Positions 1 to 14,421 of a DNA stretch of 64,000 nt are shown in pieces. The number at the start of each line of letters is the position of its first letter. Within the stretch, counting starts at the first letter, position 1. Source of the stretch: Syngnathus acus (taxonomy: Eukaryota > Chordata > Actinopteri > Syngnathiformes > Syngnathidae); the NCBI RefSeq assembly GCF_901709675.1, contig NC_051100.1:2976001-3040000 (forward strand), written 5' to 3'. The notes under the pieces were generated by a model, which did no database searches, was not told the origin of the DNA, and was given only the letters and a program-made list of their open reading frames with translations. The position numbers were made by a program, and so were the translations under genes.

Positions 1-66
1 CTGGGTGAAGCAGCATGTGACTCACAATGCATTTGTAGTAATGAAGCAGGTGTAAGAATGGCTTAC

Positions 67-3000
67 TTGGGGCATGTAGCCCACCATCCTGCCCGGCACG
101 CCGTGGCCGGGGAACGCAGGCGGCTTCCCCAACACGCTGATGTAACCCCGAGAGAGGCTCAGAGTTCCCACGATGCATTTTAGCATGGTGGTCTTGCCGC
201 AACCGCTGGGGCCCAGGAGGCTGTATCTGCTCGGAGAGAATAAAATCCAACATTCCCAAAATGTCCATGTTCATAGATGACATCTGAAGTTGGTTTTTCT
301 TTCAGAATAAAATCAGATTGCTTTGAGAGCGTGGGTGATTTTGTAAGAAAAACATGATGGCAACCACGAAAAAATAACAACATCCGTCGTACGCCTGGTG
401 AAGTTTGAGTATGATGACTATGATGAGTTATTATTGTTAAAAAATAAATTAAAAAAATTCCTCAAAGAATAAAGACATTAATCATGTGTCATTCGCAAGC
501 TGAGCCGTGATTGGTTGTTACCTTGAGCATGTGATGTCATTTTTTTAGTCGCCAGCAAGTGGCAAAATGCATTTTGAAGGTTTTAATGGGGCACGAAGTT
601 ATCCAATTAAGTAAAATGTCGCAATCCGTATACATTTCGGGAAATGTTTTGAACAGAGAGCTTCCACCCACGTTTTTGTGGCCAAGCCAATTGCAGCTGT
701 CACTGGAGGAATGCAGCGAAGCATTTGTTGAATGAATGATGCCGCAACCCACGTCAATGCTTTCTAATGTCGTCTGACTTGGGCGAAAACAAAAGTGAGC
801 CTAAGGACACTCAATAACTAGGATGGCGGAATGTTCCTGACGAGTTCTACAGCGTGTCAAAACGGACAAAATGATTAAATAATTATTATTGCTCCTGTAA
901 TATTGCAACTCGTTTTTTCCTTCATACAAATTTAATGTCAGTATTCTTAATAAGTCTTAATAATGCTCTCATTGTGTTGTATTGACTTTACTTTTAATCC
1001 TATTTTATTTTTATCATATCATTCTCAAGATAAGTACTTACATTTGTCCCTGTGGCACGGTGAGGTTGAGGTTGTTGAGTACTTGGAGTTTTCCGTACGA
1101 GCGGCAAACGTCCCGGCATTGAATGGCCGGGTCTCCCAGCGTGGGCGGCGGCGGCGCCTCCGGGTCATCCTTCATGTTGTTTAGTTTCTGCAAAGAGTAG
1201 CCATGATTGTCATCACACACAATTTCAGCAGATCCCTTTTTGCTTTTGGTCTTTCTTGCGCGAGAAGCTACAAGAAGCTTTGATGACAACCATAAGACGA
1301 GATGCAAAAAAATAAATAAATCAGCATACATTATGGTGTGCCAGAACGGGATATAAAGTTGTTGTATTTTAATATTGGATTAATCTGTCAGTTATTTTGT
1401 CGATTAATCGAACATTTTTTTAATTCAAATTGAAAATTCAGCAACTGGTTTAGTCTGCAACATGTAATAAAATGGAAATGGTCGTAGCTTCAAGACATTT
1501 GACAGCAGAGACAGGCCACACGGCCACATTCCATTAAGTCAGCTCAGCTAAGAAGGGTGGATGGTAGGTCTTCAACTTCAACCCACATCCTGCTCTCTTT
1601 GATACCACCCAACTTGGTTTCACTTCAATTTAACATTCTTAAACACATTTAAAGACAAGCGATAATCGGTCACATTCCTAGAGGTCAGCCAGTAACGAGC
1701 TAACTGACCCAATGAGCTACTTTTTGTCAAGAATCTTGGGCTTGAACAATGACATTACTTGAAACATGAAAAGCTGGAGAGGTAAACCCCCCAAATTTGT
1801 TTGCTTTATTGTTATAATCTGATTTAAGACTTACGCAATACTTATTTGGTGCAAATTTACTGATTTCCTATTATACAGATTTAGTCCATGTGTGTTTAAA
1901 AAAAATGCATAGGAAGTATTTTTCAATATTTTTCAAAATTCTTCAGCCCTGCAAAACTACAAACACAAAAAGCATTTTCTTTCCTGTTTCACCCCAATAT
2001 TATGTGACAACACTCCCAAATCTGAAAAATTACACTTAAATGCAAAAAAGGTTCTTTCTTCTACATGAATCCAACATTTTACCAGAAGGCAGATTACAGA
2101 GCGGGAGGCTGGTGCTGTTGCATAATAATAATCTGCTGCCTTTCACTTCTGCCACTCCGACCTACATCTTCTGACACGTCGAAATCTCATCCAGGGCAGC
2201 AGAAATCCATCCCACAGAGGCAGCAAAGCACAAACTCGAGATAAGAGGAGGCAAAACTTACTCGAAGATGCAGAAGAAACGATAAAACCTGCAGGGGATG
2301 AAGATGGAGCGATGAAGTGCGTCACACTGACAACAACTACAAGAGCCCGGGCCTTATTAGGGCATACTTGCAAAGTGGAAGAACAGGTTCAGTTGAAAAC
2401 CACACACACACACATGCGCACACACACGCTTGTAAAGTGCTGAACAGGTTACACTAACTAACTCCATTCAACCATATTATAGAGCACATGTGCTCAGTCA
2501 GGTGCCAAGTGGGATGGAGCCTTGCCCAGATGTGTTTTGTAAGAAAAGCTTGATACACCCAGCAAGGCACTTGTAGAAAAAAATAAAATTAAAATCACAT
2601 TCACATCTATGGAGGTTTGGAATTGACAATGAAACTACAAGCAGGTATTGGAAAAGTTAACTACACGCTTGACTAGTCGCTAGTCACGTGAGAACAGAAC
2701 AGGCATACAGGATTCGAACCGTCAACCTCAGAACTGCAAAGCCAACATGCTAACTAGGCCACAATGCTACCTAGACTAGAACATTTCCGCATAATAATCT
2801 GTTTTTGAAAAATGATTCTTACCAGGATAAAATGCAAGAATTAGCTCCATGCATGCATTCGTGCAAGTGTGCTGAAAAGCGTTTGTTTCACTTTCCATTC
2901 CGGAATAATTCCCTCCTCGCTGCTGCAACCAAGTGGAGAAAAATGATCCTGACAGGCGCGTTCACGCACACAAATTACAACAGTGTCTATTTCGACCGAT

Positions 3001-3132
3001 GCATCCTTCTTCCCCGCCCCCGAAAAAAAAAAAGCACTTTACCCGGTCGCCCATCTCGGTGCAGTCCACCTCCGTGCAGGCCGCCATCATCGCATCCTCC
3101 CGGCGGGCAGCAGCCTCCTCCGCCGCGCTCAT
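67..3132 (-). CDS. abch1: ABC transporter, ABCH class (5' exons, partial)
   Basis: Three exons on the minus strand: 3132-3043 (30 codons from the ATG), 1187-1042 and 226-67; the gene continues off the left edge. All junctions are GT-AG and in frame. The product starts MSAAEEAAARRED, then a Pro-rich stretch, then the start of an ABC ATPase domain (CRDVCRSYGKLQVLNNLNL). Exon 3 carries Walker A as LLGPSGCGKTTMLKC and the Q-loop approach VGYMPQ. The spacing and the phrase GKPPAFPGHGVPGRMVGYMPQ region resemble ABCG23/ABCH half-transporters of fish and arthropods, which are membrane ATP-driven exporters with an N-terminal nucleotide-binding domain. The signature motif, Walker B and membrane segments lie outside the window, so the substrate cannot be inferred. 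The assignment to ABCH rather than ABCG rests on recalled family sequence and is less certain than the ABC call itself. Confidence 0.8.
2399..2427. repeat. CA microsatellite
   Basis: Interrupted (CA)n run inside intron 1 of the ABCH-class gene. Confidence 0.9.
2594..2774 (-). repeat. Degraded tRNA-like fish dispersed repeat
   Basis: On the minus strand the segment reads through a gcatgttggctttgcagttc block and a GGTTCGAATC box resembling an RNA polymerase III B box. The other end carries the cacattcacatctatgg phrase. The same two phrases recur at about 4364-4533 and 29015-29145, so it is a dispersed family rather than a functional tRNA gene. No complete cloverleaf can be drawn. Confidence 0.6.
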
Positions 3133-3958
3133 GGCTGCTGCAGATAGGTGGCGGGTACCGTGGAGCCTCCTGCTGGGGGAACAAGGGAAGGGGAGGGCGA
3201 ACGTGCAACTCGCAGGGGCTGCGCACTTTCAATTAAACAAATAAAAAGTGAAGGTATAGCAAATGTCGCTCGACAATTTCCAGGATCAACAAATTAATAT
3301 ATTAGAACAACTGCAACAATTATCCTAATATATTATTATATTAATATTAGTTGTATTAATAAACGCAACAAAGAATCAAAGAAAAAAGAAAAGAAAATAT
3401 GTGAAAAACTAATTGTAATGGCATCAGATGTCCACTTGGGGGCAGCAGAGCATTTGCACACGCAGGGGGGAAAAAAGACGCGCCCAACAAAGGGGCAGGG
3501 CTGTCACTCAATTCGAATGGAGGAAAATAAATATGATTGAAAACATGACTTTAAAGAAACATGTGGTTTCAATTGGCTCGTCAATAAAACACTGCAAGGA
3601 TAGACATTGGGGTGGCTTTAAAAATACACACGCACACGCCCATGTTGTGTAATTGGTTGAAGTGTGTGATTAGCTCTCTCCAACAGACGGGGATTAAACT
3701 GGGGGAGTGTGTAATTATGAATAAAGCATACGTCAGCAGATAAACGGGGATACCCTCCGGCGACCACTGCGACTAGGCCGCCCATATACGCAGTCAGAAA
3801 GGAGGGTGACAACCACGCACGACGCCCTGCAGAAGGAGTGCCACGACGCCGACACACAGCGCTCCCAAACCGGCCGGCAGGGCAACTCTCCACTCCCCCT
3901 CCTCCTCCTCCTCTTTTCCCTCCTCCTCCGGGACAGACAGCATCCTATGCGGCTCAAG
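3133..3958. promoter_or_regulatory. Divergent promoter region between the ABCH-class gene and lgalsl
   Basis: The two start codons face away from each other across 826 bp. The interval has GC-rich ends flanking an AT-rich centre, with a CT/CCTCC-rich tract at about 3890-3930 just upstream of the lgalsl ATG. It also contains one CTCF-like core at 3431-3448. No TATA box in a convincing position was identified. Shared control is inference from geometry only. Confidence 0.45.
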
Positions 3959-7371
<3,413 letters not shown>

Positions 7372-10300
7372 GCGCACACACACGCGCACACAAAGCTCAG
7401 CAGGGTGAGTGTGTGTGCATTAAGGACTTGAGCACGTACACACACACACACGCAAATGCACCGCCATTCACATGTAACAAGGGGCCTCTGCTCCTTATCC
7501 TTCTTTAAATTTGTTTTTCCCCTTTCAGCAAGTTCTCGTTTATTAGTTTCTCAGGTGTGAGTTTTGTCAAGTTGCTAAACTTGCTATTTTCATTCTCCTT
7601 TAAAAATCTATGGAAGTTTCTTTTTTAAATGTAGCACTTGAAGCATCCCCCCCCTCCCGGAGGGATAGATGGTAATTTAAATGATAAATGTTTCTTTAAA
7701 TTTGATTTTTTTCTCCCAATTTCAATTTATTTTTTGATTGAAATGCAGTTTTTTAATTGAATTAAAAAAAACATCGTTAAAATATTAAGTTAGAAATTTA
7801 AAAGCCCTGAGTCTTGCCTTTTTATTCATTTTTTTTCCGGACTGAATAAGACAAGACTTGTTTGAAGGCTTGTTTAAGTTAAAAAAAAAAAAAAAAAAAG
7901 TTAATATCAAAGAATTAAAAATGCCCATATTTTTAAATTAATTTTAAAACAATAATACATTGTAAATTAGATTAAAACATAAAACAAATTAAACATCTCT
8001 TCTTGCATTTCCATTACAATTACTTACATACAAAGACACAAGCATATCAAATTGGAGCCTTTTTGTTTGCTCTTTCTTCACTTCCACAAGGGCATCATGT
8101 TTTACAGTAAGAGTAAAGTTTGGATTTTATTGCACTAAAAGTCGCTTTGCAAAGATGAGTCGAGTATTCCAACCACGTCTTCTTTTCCTTGGTCTGTCTG
8201 GGGGGGTTTTCCGCCCGTTGGTTGTCACGGCAACACATGACCTAAATAGTCTAAATTGATGAAGATTCCTCGTAGGAGGAGGAAGATAAACAGGAAATAG
8301 AATTCTGGCTGGTGGGCATTTTGGATTAAAATTTGCATTTTTGCCCCCATTTTAGTCACATTTTGCATTGCTAAATGGCAAACAGGATTAAGATATACAA
8401 TTTATCATATTATGGAGAGTTGTTGTACACTATTTGCGGTGCAAATTAGTGATGTGGCGGTAATATGAGGTGATGGTTTATTTTTGGTTCCAGCTTGAAG
8501 TAGATTGGGGTCATGTTTTGAATGTATGGTAGCTAAGAGAAGTCAGCCCCCCCCCATGTTGTCATTATATGGAATTGGATTTATTCAATTTTAAACAAGC
8601 CTGTGTGACTTGCATGCTTTCCATTGGACAGTTTAGGTTCAGTTTGAGTGACAGAAAGGCTCAAAAAATGTGCCAAAGTAACTTTTCTCCCCAAAAAAAT
8701 ATCAGCGAATATACATCACATACTAGCATTTAAGAAAGGGAGACCTACGAGAATGTAAAAACAACTTTCAACCCCAAATTAGAGTTTTCTTCTTCCCCCG
8801 CTACGTCTTCCTGTGATCGCACGGCCGGGGCCTAGCTTTTTTTTTTTTTTTTCTTCTTTTTTTAGGCAAACAGGACACTCGCGTCCACCCTGTTGCATCA
8901 TTACTGCAGCAGCAGAACAAAACGTGCTCTGTGTGTGTGGACTGCGCTTGGCCCGCGACAGTACTGCAGGCTTACAGTACACTGCTGTTGTAATGACACG
9001 TTTTGCTTTCAACCAACTTAACAAGCACATTCACTCGTGTAGGGAAACAAAAAGCTGTATAAATAACTGTAACGTGTTTGTCGATGACTTTGAGGAGAAA
9101 AGAGTTGATGCAGGGAGTTTTTCTTGTGGTGTTATTTTGGTACTGCTACACTTTAAACAACTTGAAGACTTTGTGTGTAAAGTAGGACCTGATTGAATTG
9201 ATGCTGAATGATGAAATGAGTGTTCCTATCCTATAGAGGAGAAACGTGTTTACACAATTGTCTTAATGGTAACTTTCCTAACTGCAGAGTAACTTGTTCA
9301 TTTGGTTTTCCATGTTTGCAATGTCATCTTTATACGATTTTGTACTCGGAACGTGATCCTAAAGATGCAAGCTGGTACGTTGTTGTTGTTTTTTTTGGTA
9401 TAGTTATTCACTAAAGCATTAATTTGAACCTATTCAGGTTTACATCTACAGTGGTTCATTTGAATTGAATGGATCCGTTCCAATTTCTCACCCTTCGATA
9501 TTTAATAAGCTGAATAGATCCCTAAAATATTGTACTTTGTGAAAATAGTGATGACATAATTAGAGTGTAGTTTTTTTTAAATTTGCTTTTATTCAATGGA
9601 TATTATGCTGTTCTTCTGGTGTATGCGCCATGGCCACCTGGGGGCAGTATAAGACATACATCTGTACGGTACAGCGATTTAAAACGCTCCAGTGTTCAAA
9701 TTGCCTAAAGTTATAAAACTGGCTCGCTTCTTATAAACTAATGGATCGGATCGCTTGTATCTCAAGGCACCACTTTATTCCTTTAATAGAGAGATATGAA
9801 TGTTTTCCTCCTGATTGTGATTTGATCATAAATAAATGGCAAGTGTTTTTTAAGCCTATATCTCACACTTCTTGGTCTGTAAAGTAGATGTCACGTTTTG
9901 CCACGGAATTGTTTCATAGCTGTGCGTATGTACATATTTATAAGATAATCCTTTGTTTTGAAATTGAGTTGAGGAACAAGCAGACCATAGTCTTTGGTAT
10001 ACAGTACATGACAAATTGAGGCATTTAGATGTGTCATTTCAAAAGTTATGTCTTCCTTGAAAGAGTCACAAGTTCCATGACGTGTCCTCGGGGGATTGTG
10101 TTGTTTTTATTTTTTTGCAGCATAATAAGTACTATGTGATGAACTCTCAACTTAGTGTTTAAATAACAATGAAACTCTTCTGGTATATGTAAGGAAAAGC
10201 TAAATCCATTTTTTTTGTGGGTTGTGTGTTTTTTAAACCTCAAAATCAAGTGAAGTATCAATTTTCACTGCAGTATGTTCTGCGGTGTGGTATCCCCCTA

Positions 10301-10441
10301 AAATAGCCTAAAACTACTCCGCTTCTGTTTTTAGACCAGTCCAGGCTTCTGCGATTTTTCCTTTACTTTCCTTCTGCTGCTTTTGAAAGAAGAGAAAAGG
10401 AAAAGAAAACAAAGAATGATCCTCATTTGGAAACCAATAAA
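7372..10441 (+). other. Probable long 3' UTR of lgalsl
   Basis: No gene-like reading frame with splice or homology support is visible over these 3 kb. The stretch holds CA-rich repeats at 7376-7450, A and T homopolymers (7881-7900, 8836-8852) and several AATAAA-like words. The last strong one, 10436-10441, is 580 bp upstream of the next gene. Assignment as UTR is inference; part could be intergenic. Confidence 0.45.
10436..10441 (+). terminator. Candidate polyadenylation signal for lgalsl
   Basis: AATAAA with a T/G-rich stretch about 20-35 bp downstream (taatattggtaaatgtagtgtttgag region). An earlier AATAAA near 9830 is an alternative. Confidence 0.4.
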
Positions 10442-11023
10442 CCTCTAATATTGGTAAATGTAGTGTTTGAGTTTATATTTATTTGAAAACATACATTTAT
10501 GAACATGATTGACGTAATTTTTTTTTATTAAAAATGTGTCTAAATGTGTCTCCAGTCTGATATACCACTCACAAACAATCGTATAAATAAAAAAATCATA
10601 GGGATCTGAACCATAAATCTGCAACGTTTTACTTTTTAAACTTTGTCGCTTTCCGTCGTGCCCGGAAGTATGTCGTGTAGTTTTGATCAAGCGCGACGCA
10701 TGCAAGTCATAAGCCACTTCACCAACGACACTGACGTTGTATCGACCAAGAAACACGTAATTTTATGCATTTTAATGTTGTGTTGCTTTTCTGGTAGAAT
10801 TTTATTGAATACGTTGAGTTTGTTTAATATTAATTTTCGCGGTGGCGTTTTATACTTTTTGGACTCTGTCACTTGCCATTGTTATGAAAGCGCAGCGTAT
10901 TGAGCATGCGCAATTGTTCCAGGATGTGCGTATGTTATTATAGGACGCTGTAGCTACCATATCTGCGTGTTACAAAGTCGGGTTGAACTTTTGAATTTCG
11001 TTGGCTAAAGGTACCGTTACAGA

Positions 11024-12077
11024 ATGTCTGGCGGCACCCATTTGGAAAACGCCAACCCGGTCATATTCGAGCGGTCCGGCGAGAGACTGCAGACGGCTCA
11101 CGACGAGGATGAAGACGTGCACGACCCTATCGATGACAGAGAAATTTTTGATATCCTTTTTTTTTTTTTTTTTTTTTTCCACTGTCACACGCAAGTTATT
11201 ATCAGTTAGTGGCTGTTATGGTGTTGATGATTTTAGTTCTACATTTACAAAATATGGCAATTGACAAACCGTGCTTACATTTTTATAGATATCCAATGAT
11301 CAAAATGCACTGTTTACAGAACAGCTGTGTGGCTTGCCGTAGAATCGCAAACCGTCCCTTCTCATTAGGTTGAGGATGATTGATTGTCTTTAACTGATGC
11401 AACATATGATCAGATCCATCAATGATCCTGAGCATCCGCTCTCTCTGGAGGAGCTCAACGTGGTGGAGCAAGTCAGAGTCAAAGTAGGCTCTCTGTATTA
11501 TTTGTTTTATTTAAAACATGTTCCTTTTTTGCGTCATTTCATTCACGAAGTAAGTAAATATGACCTAAATAAATTTGGAACAAATGTAAGGACAATGGTA
11601 ATAATCCATAACTTGCTTTCTGAATGCTGTAATCAGGTGGACGACAACGAGAGCAACGTGGACGTGGAGTTCACGCCCACCATCCCCCACTGTAGCATGG
11701 CTACGCTTATCGGCCTATCAATCAAAGTCAAGCTGCTGCGCTCACTGCCCGACAGATTCAAGGTGCGCTGTAGCATCTTATTTTCTGTATCACAAAAACC
11801 TGGCATATCAACAGGGGGGTGTAGACTTTTTATACTCACCGTGTGTGTGTTTGTGTCATACTCCAGATCGATGTCCGCATCACACCTGGGACACATGCCT
11901 CCGAGGATGCAGGTAGGACACGTTTATGCTGTCCCGCTCAAATTTGCAAATTTCTCATTTGTTTTCGTGGCCTTAGTGAACAAGCAGCTGGCCGACAAAG
12001 AACGAGTGGCGGCGGCGCTGGAGAACTCGTCCTTGCTGGAGGTGATCAACCAGTGTTTGTACACCAAGAGCATCTGA
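11024..12077 (+). CDS. ciao2b: Cytosolic iron-sulfur assembly component 2B (MIP18)
   Basis: Five exons: 11024-11150, 11404-11483, 11637-11762, 11867-11912 and 11977-12077. They total 480 nt and give 159 residues (human about 163). The N-terminus [20 protein letters not shown] is followed by an acidic linker and the DUF59/MIP18 domain: [40 protein letters not shown] and [20 protein letters not shown], ending [13 protein letters not shown]. Cys88 in PHCSMATL is the family's conserved reactive cysteine. The protein joins MMS19 and CIAO1 in the CIA targeting complex, which delivers Fe-S clusters to cytosolic and nuclear proteins such as DNA polymerases and helicases. CIAO2A is the close alternative, but the N-terminus LENANP and the SIND phrase favour 2B. 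Exon 1 ends after TTTG, directly before an ATATCCTTT donor; this first intron is described separately. The other introns are GT-AG. Confidence 0.95.
11151..11403 (+). other. Candidate U12-type AT-AC intron in ciao2b
   Basis: The intron starts ATATCCTTTT at 11151 and ends ...GCAAC at 11403. A branch-site-like tctttaac lies about 10 nt from the 3' end, and the polypyrimidine tract is short or absent. Splicing here gives F-D-M-I-R-S-I, matching the family, whereas no GT donor near the exon end keeps the frame. These are the hallmarks of minor-spliceosome introns. Confidence 0.8.
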
Positions 12078-12982
12078 GGAACTGCAAGTGTTCGCTTACT
12101 TTTACCGACACCACTGGAGCCTTAGCTGAGGTTGTTAAATATGCAGCAGAGGCAAAGCAAATGTCTTAAAAGGTCATCGGCATTTCATTAAGTGCTCTTG
12201 ACAATGATGGCTAATTCAAAGGAGATATTTATCAAATATATATTTTTTAATGTTCATGCATGTCACGTTCATATATGACCACCAAGTGGCGCTACTGTAA
12301 CATTACTGAAACTGTTTTCTTTCCATCAGATTAAAAAAAAAAAAAAGATTTCATCTGGGATGCATCCGTCATGTGATGTAACACAAAATGTTATGTTTTA
12401 AAAGAGCAGAGGGATTATGTAACCCAAATCTTCTCTAATTCTTAAAGCAGAGGTTCTTAAATTTTAGGGTTTTTTTTTTTTAAGTACAAAAAACTACTTA
12501 ACCAAGCACCACCACAATGACCAAAAAAGGCCCATGTTTTCATCAAAATGTTATTCATAAAAAATACACCTATTTGTCAGAAGTTACTTATGCATAACCT
12601 TTATATTTATTCTGCTTTTTCATCTGATATGTTCCATTGTTTCCTTATCATCAATGCCATCACAGGCACGCTCACAACTAAGTTAAAAAAAGAGCAAGCA
12701 ACATTTACAAGAAGCGTAGTTCACATTCTAGGAAGTGTGTGGCCTCAAAATGATTCCACCTACACAGTGTGCGGTTGTATAACTAGTTCTACATCTCTAA
12801 AATGCATCTTTTGCGGATGCCACAGGTTACAAAACAACTTTGTGTTTGTATTTAGATTCCTAATTGTTATGCATTTTATGCTCTTCCTCCGGAAAATCTT
12901 GAAACACAGCATTGTGGGGTTTATAATCAGGAAGTTTGCTCGAATGTCTGTCAGCCAATTGCGGAATAATGTGATGTGTTTC

Positions 12983-12988
12983 AATAAA
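12983..12988 (+). terminator. Candidate polyadenylation signal for ciao2b
   Basis: AATAAA about 900 bp after the stop, followed by a T-rich stretch. A second candidate lies near 13126. The intervening sequence shows no gene. Confidence 0.35.
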
Positions 12989-13439
12989 TGTTTAACTTTG
13001 CTTTAAGTTTCATTTTTATGTGGACCCACATACAATATTAGCCTGTCATGTCAAAACTGTCCACCAGATGGCACTGTTCCCCACTTCGAAGCATACAGCA
13101 ATGGTAGTTTCCCCAGGTTGCACAAATAAAGTGCACCTTTGAACCAAATAAAATAAATCACGATACTAAACACAAAGTCTTAATTGGAAAAAAAACCATC
13201 ACTGGACCTGTCAATTATTGCACTGCATCGCTTTATCGGTGTGTCCTAAATAGATAAACGGTCTCTTATCAAACAGTAAATCCCTTACACGGACACGCGG
13301 AAAGAAGGGACTTGGCTGCAGAAGCGTGCACGGGCGCATCTGCAGAAGGACGAAGAGGAGGAGGAGGAGCAGCTGTCTCCGCCCTCTGCAGACTTGACCA
13401 TGGACTGCATCCATTCGACGACTTTGACGCTGCGTGACG

Positions 13440-13460
13440 CCCGCCCGCCCGCCCGCCCGG
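13440..13460. repeat. GCCC tandem run in a CpG island
   Basis: Five (CGCC)-type units within a GC-rich patch in otherwise AT-rich DNA; probable promoter context. Confidence 0.8.
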
Positions 13461-14350
13461 CCCGTGCGTCGGTGAGTAACGCAAAGTCACGTCACGCGAG
13501 GAAGTAACGCGCACATGATGAAGACTTGTCATCTTCCTCCTCCTTCAAGCAGCAGCTGGCAGTGATTCGGGCTGCGGGGATTGTTTACTGCAAAGTAGAA
13601 GAAGAAGGGGGCTACTTCTTGCTTCGAGAGCTCAGCGAGGCGTGTTTGTTGGCTGCAGGCCCAGGTTGGTTAATGCCTTTTCTCTCTCTTTTTTTTTTAA
13701 CCCACTCCAGCTTTTAAAATGCCCGGAAAAAAAAAGTCATTTTTATAAAACGAGCGTGCGTGGAGCTGTTTTGTTTGAACGAGAACTGTTTTGCGTTCAA
13801 CATTTGCTTTTGATTATGATGCTGAAAGAGTTCTTTATATAAGGACATCTGCTCGCTTGCTGCATGCACATCAAATACGTGGAATGTGTGTGCGCGCATC
13901 CTGTTTGACAGAAAACGATCTTCCAGCTGAGCGCCCTGTGTCAGTATTTGGAGAAACTTAAAAAAAAAAAAAAAATGAAAGCACGGTGTGTTGACTAATG
14001 AAGTGTTGGAGAATGCTAAACAACTTTGTTAGACCACCCACGTGTGTGCCTAATGGAATGTCCCTTGTGCACATTATAAACGTCATAGGCTTTTAAGTGG
14101 TTTGTTGTTAATTAAAAGTGGCTTTTTGAATCAATTTTATGTGGGATTACTATAATCATATGAAATTGCATTGTGGTTCTTTGTTTTCTAATGTGCAGGG
14201 ACAAAAATCACGGTTCATCAATATTATCATGGTGTTTTTTAAAGAAACTTGACATACAAGTAAAAAATATTAACTAGCAACTTTCTGATGTGCCCTTTCT
14301 GTGATTTAGAAATGATTGTTGAATATTTTAATGAATCTCAAACCAAAAAG

Positions 14351-14421
14351 TTGAACTCATTGCTGCCAACCCATTTAAAATAGATCTTTGACGTCTATCG
14401 CCGTCAATGGTAGTGAATGAA
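14351..14421. repeat. Dispersed fish repeat with gacgtctatcgccgtcaatgg core
   Basis: The left arm aactcattgctgcca is an imperfect inverted match to the right arm tggtagtgaatga. They flank the gacgtctatcgccgtcaatgg phrase, which I recall as common in percomorph genomes. Single copy in this window. Confidence 0.5.

Larger units (their letters stand above)
1188..3042 (-). other. Intron 1 of the ABCH-class gene
   Basis: Spans the 1.85 kb between coding exons 1 and 2. It is AT-rich and contains a short CA microsatellite (about 2399-2427) and a tRNA-like dispersed repeat (2594-2774). I see no further exon with paired splice sites. The intron between exons 2 and 3 (227-1041) likewise shows nothing codable. 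Confidence 0.6.

Noticed and set aside
2694-2765. Possible tRNA gene
   Set aside because: A B-box-like word is present, but no acceptor-stem pairing and no A box at the right distance; the block is repeated elsewhere in degraded form.
11397-12077. Single 226-codon frame across ciao2b
   Set aside because: It reads through three introns that have good splice sites; only the spliced model matches the family.
12548-13006. 152-codon plus frame after ciao2b
   Set aside because: AT-rich, low-complexity composition in the 3' UTR; no splice sites or recognisable domain.
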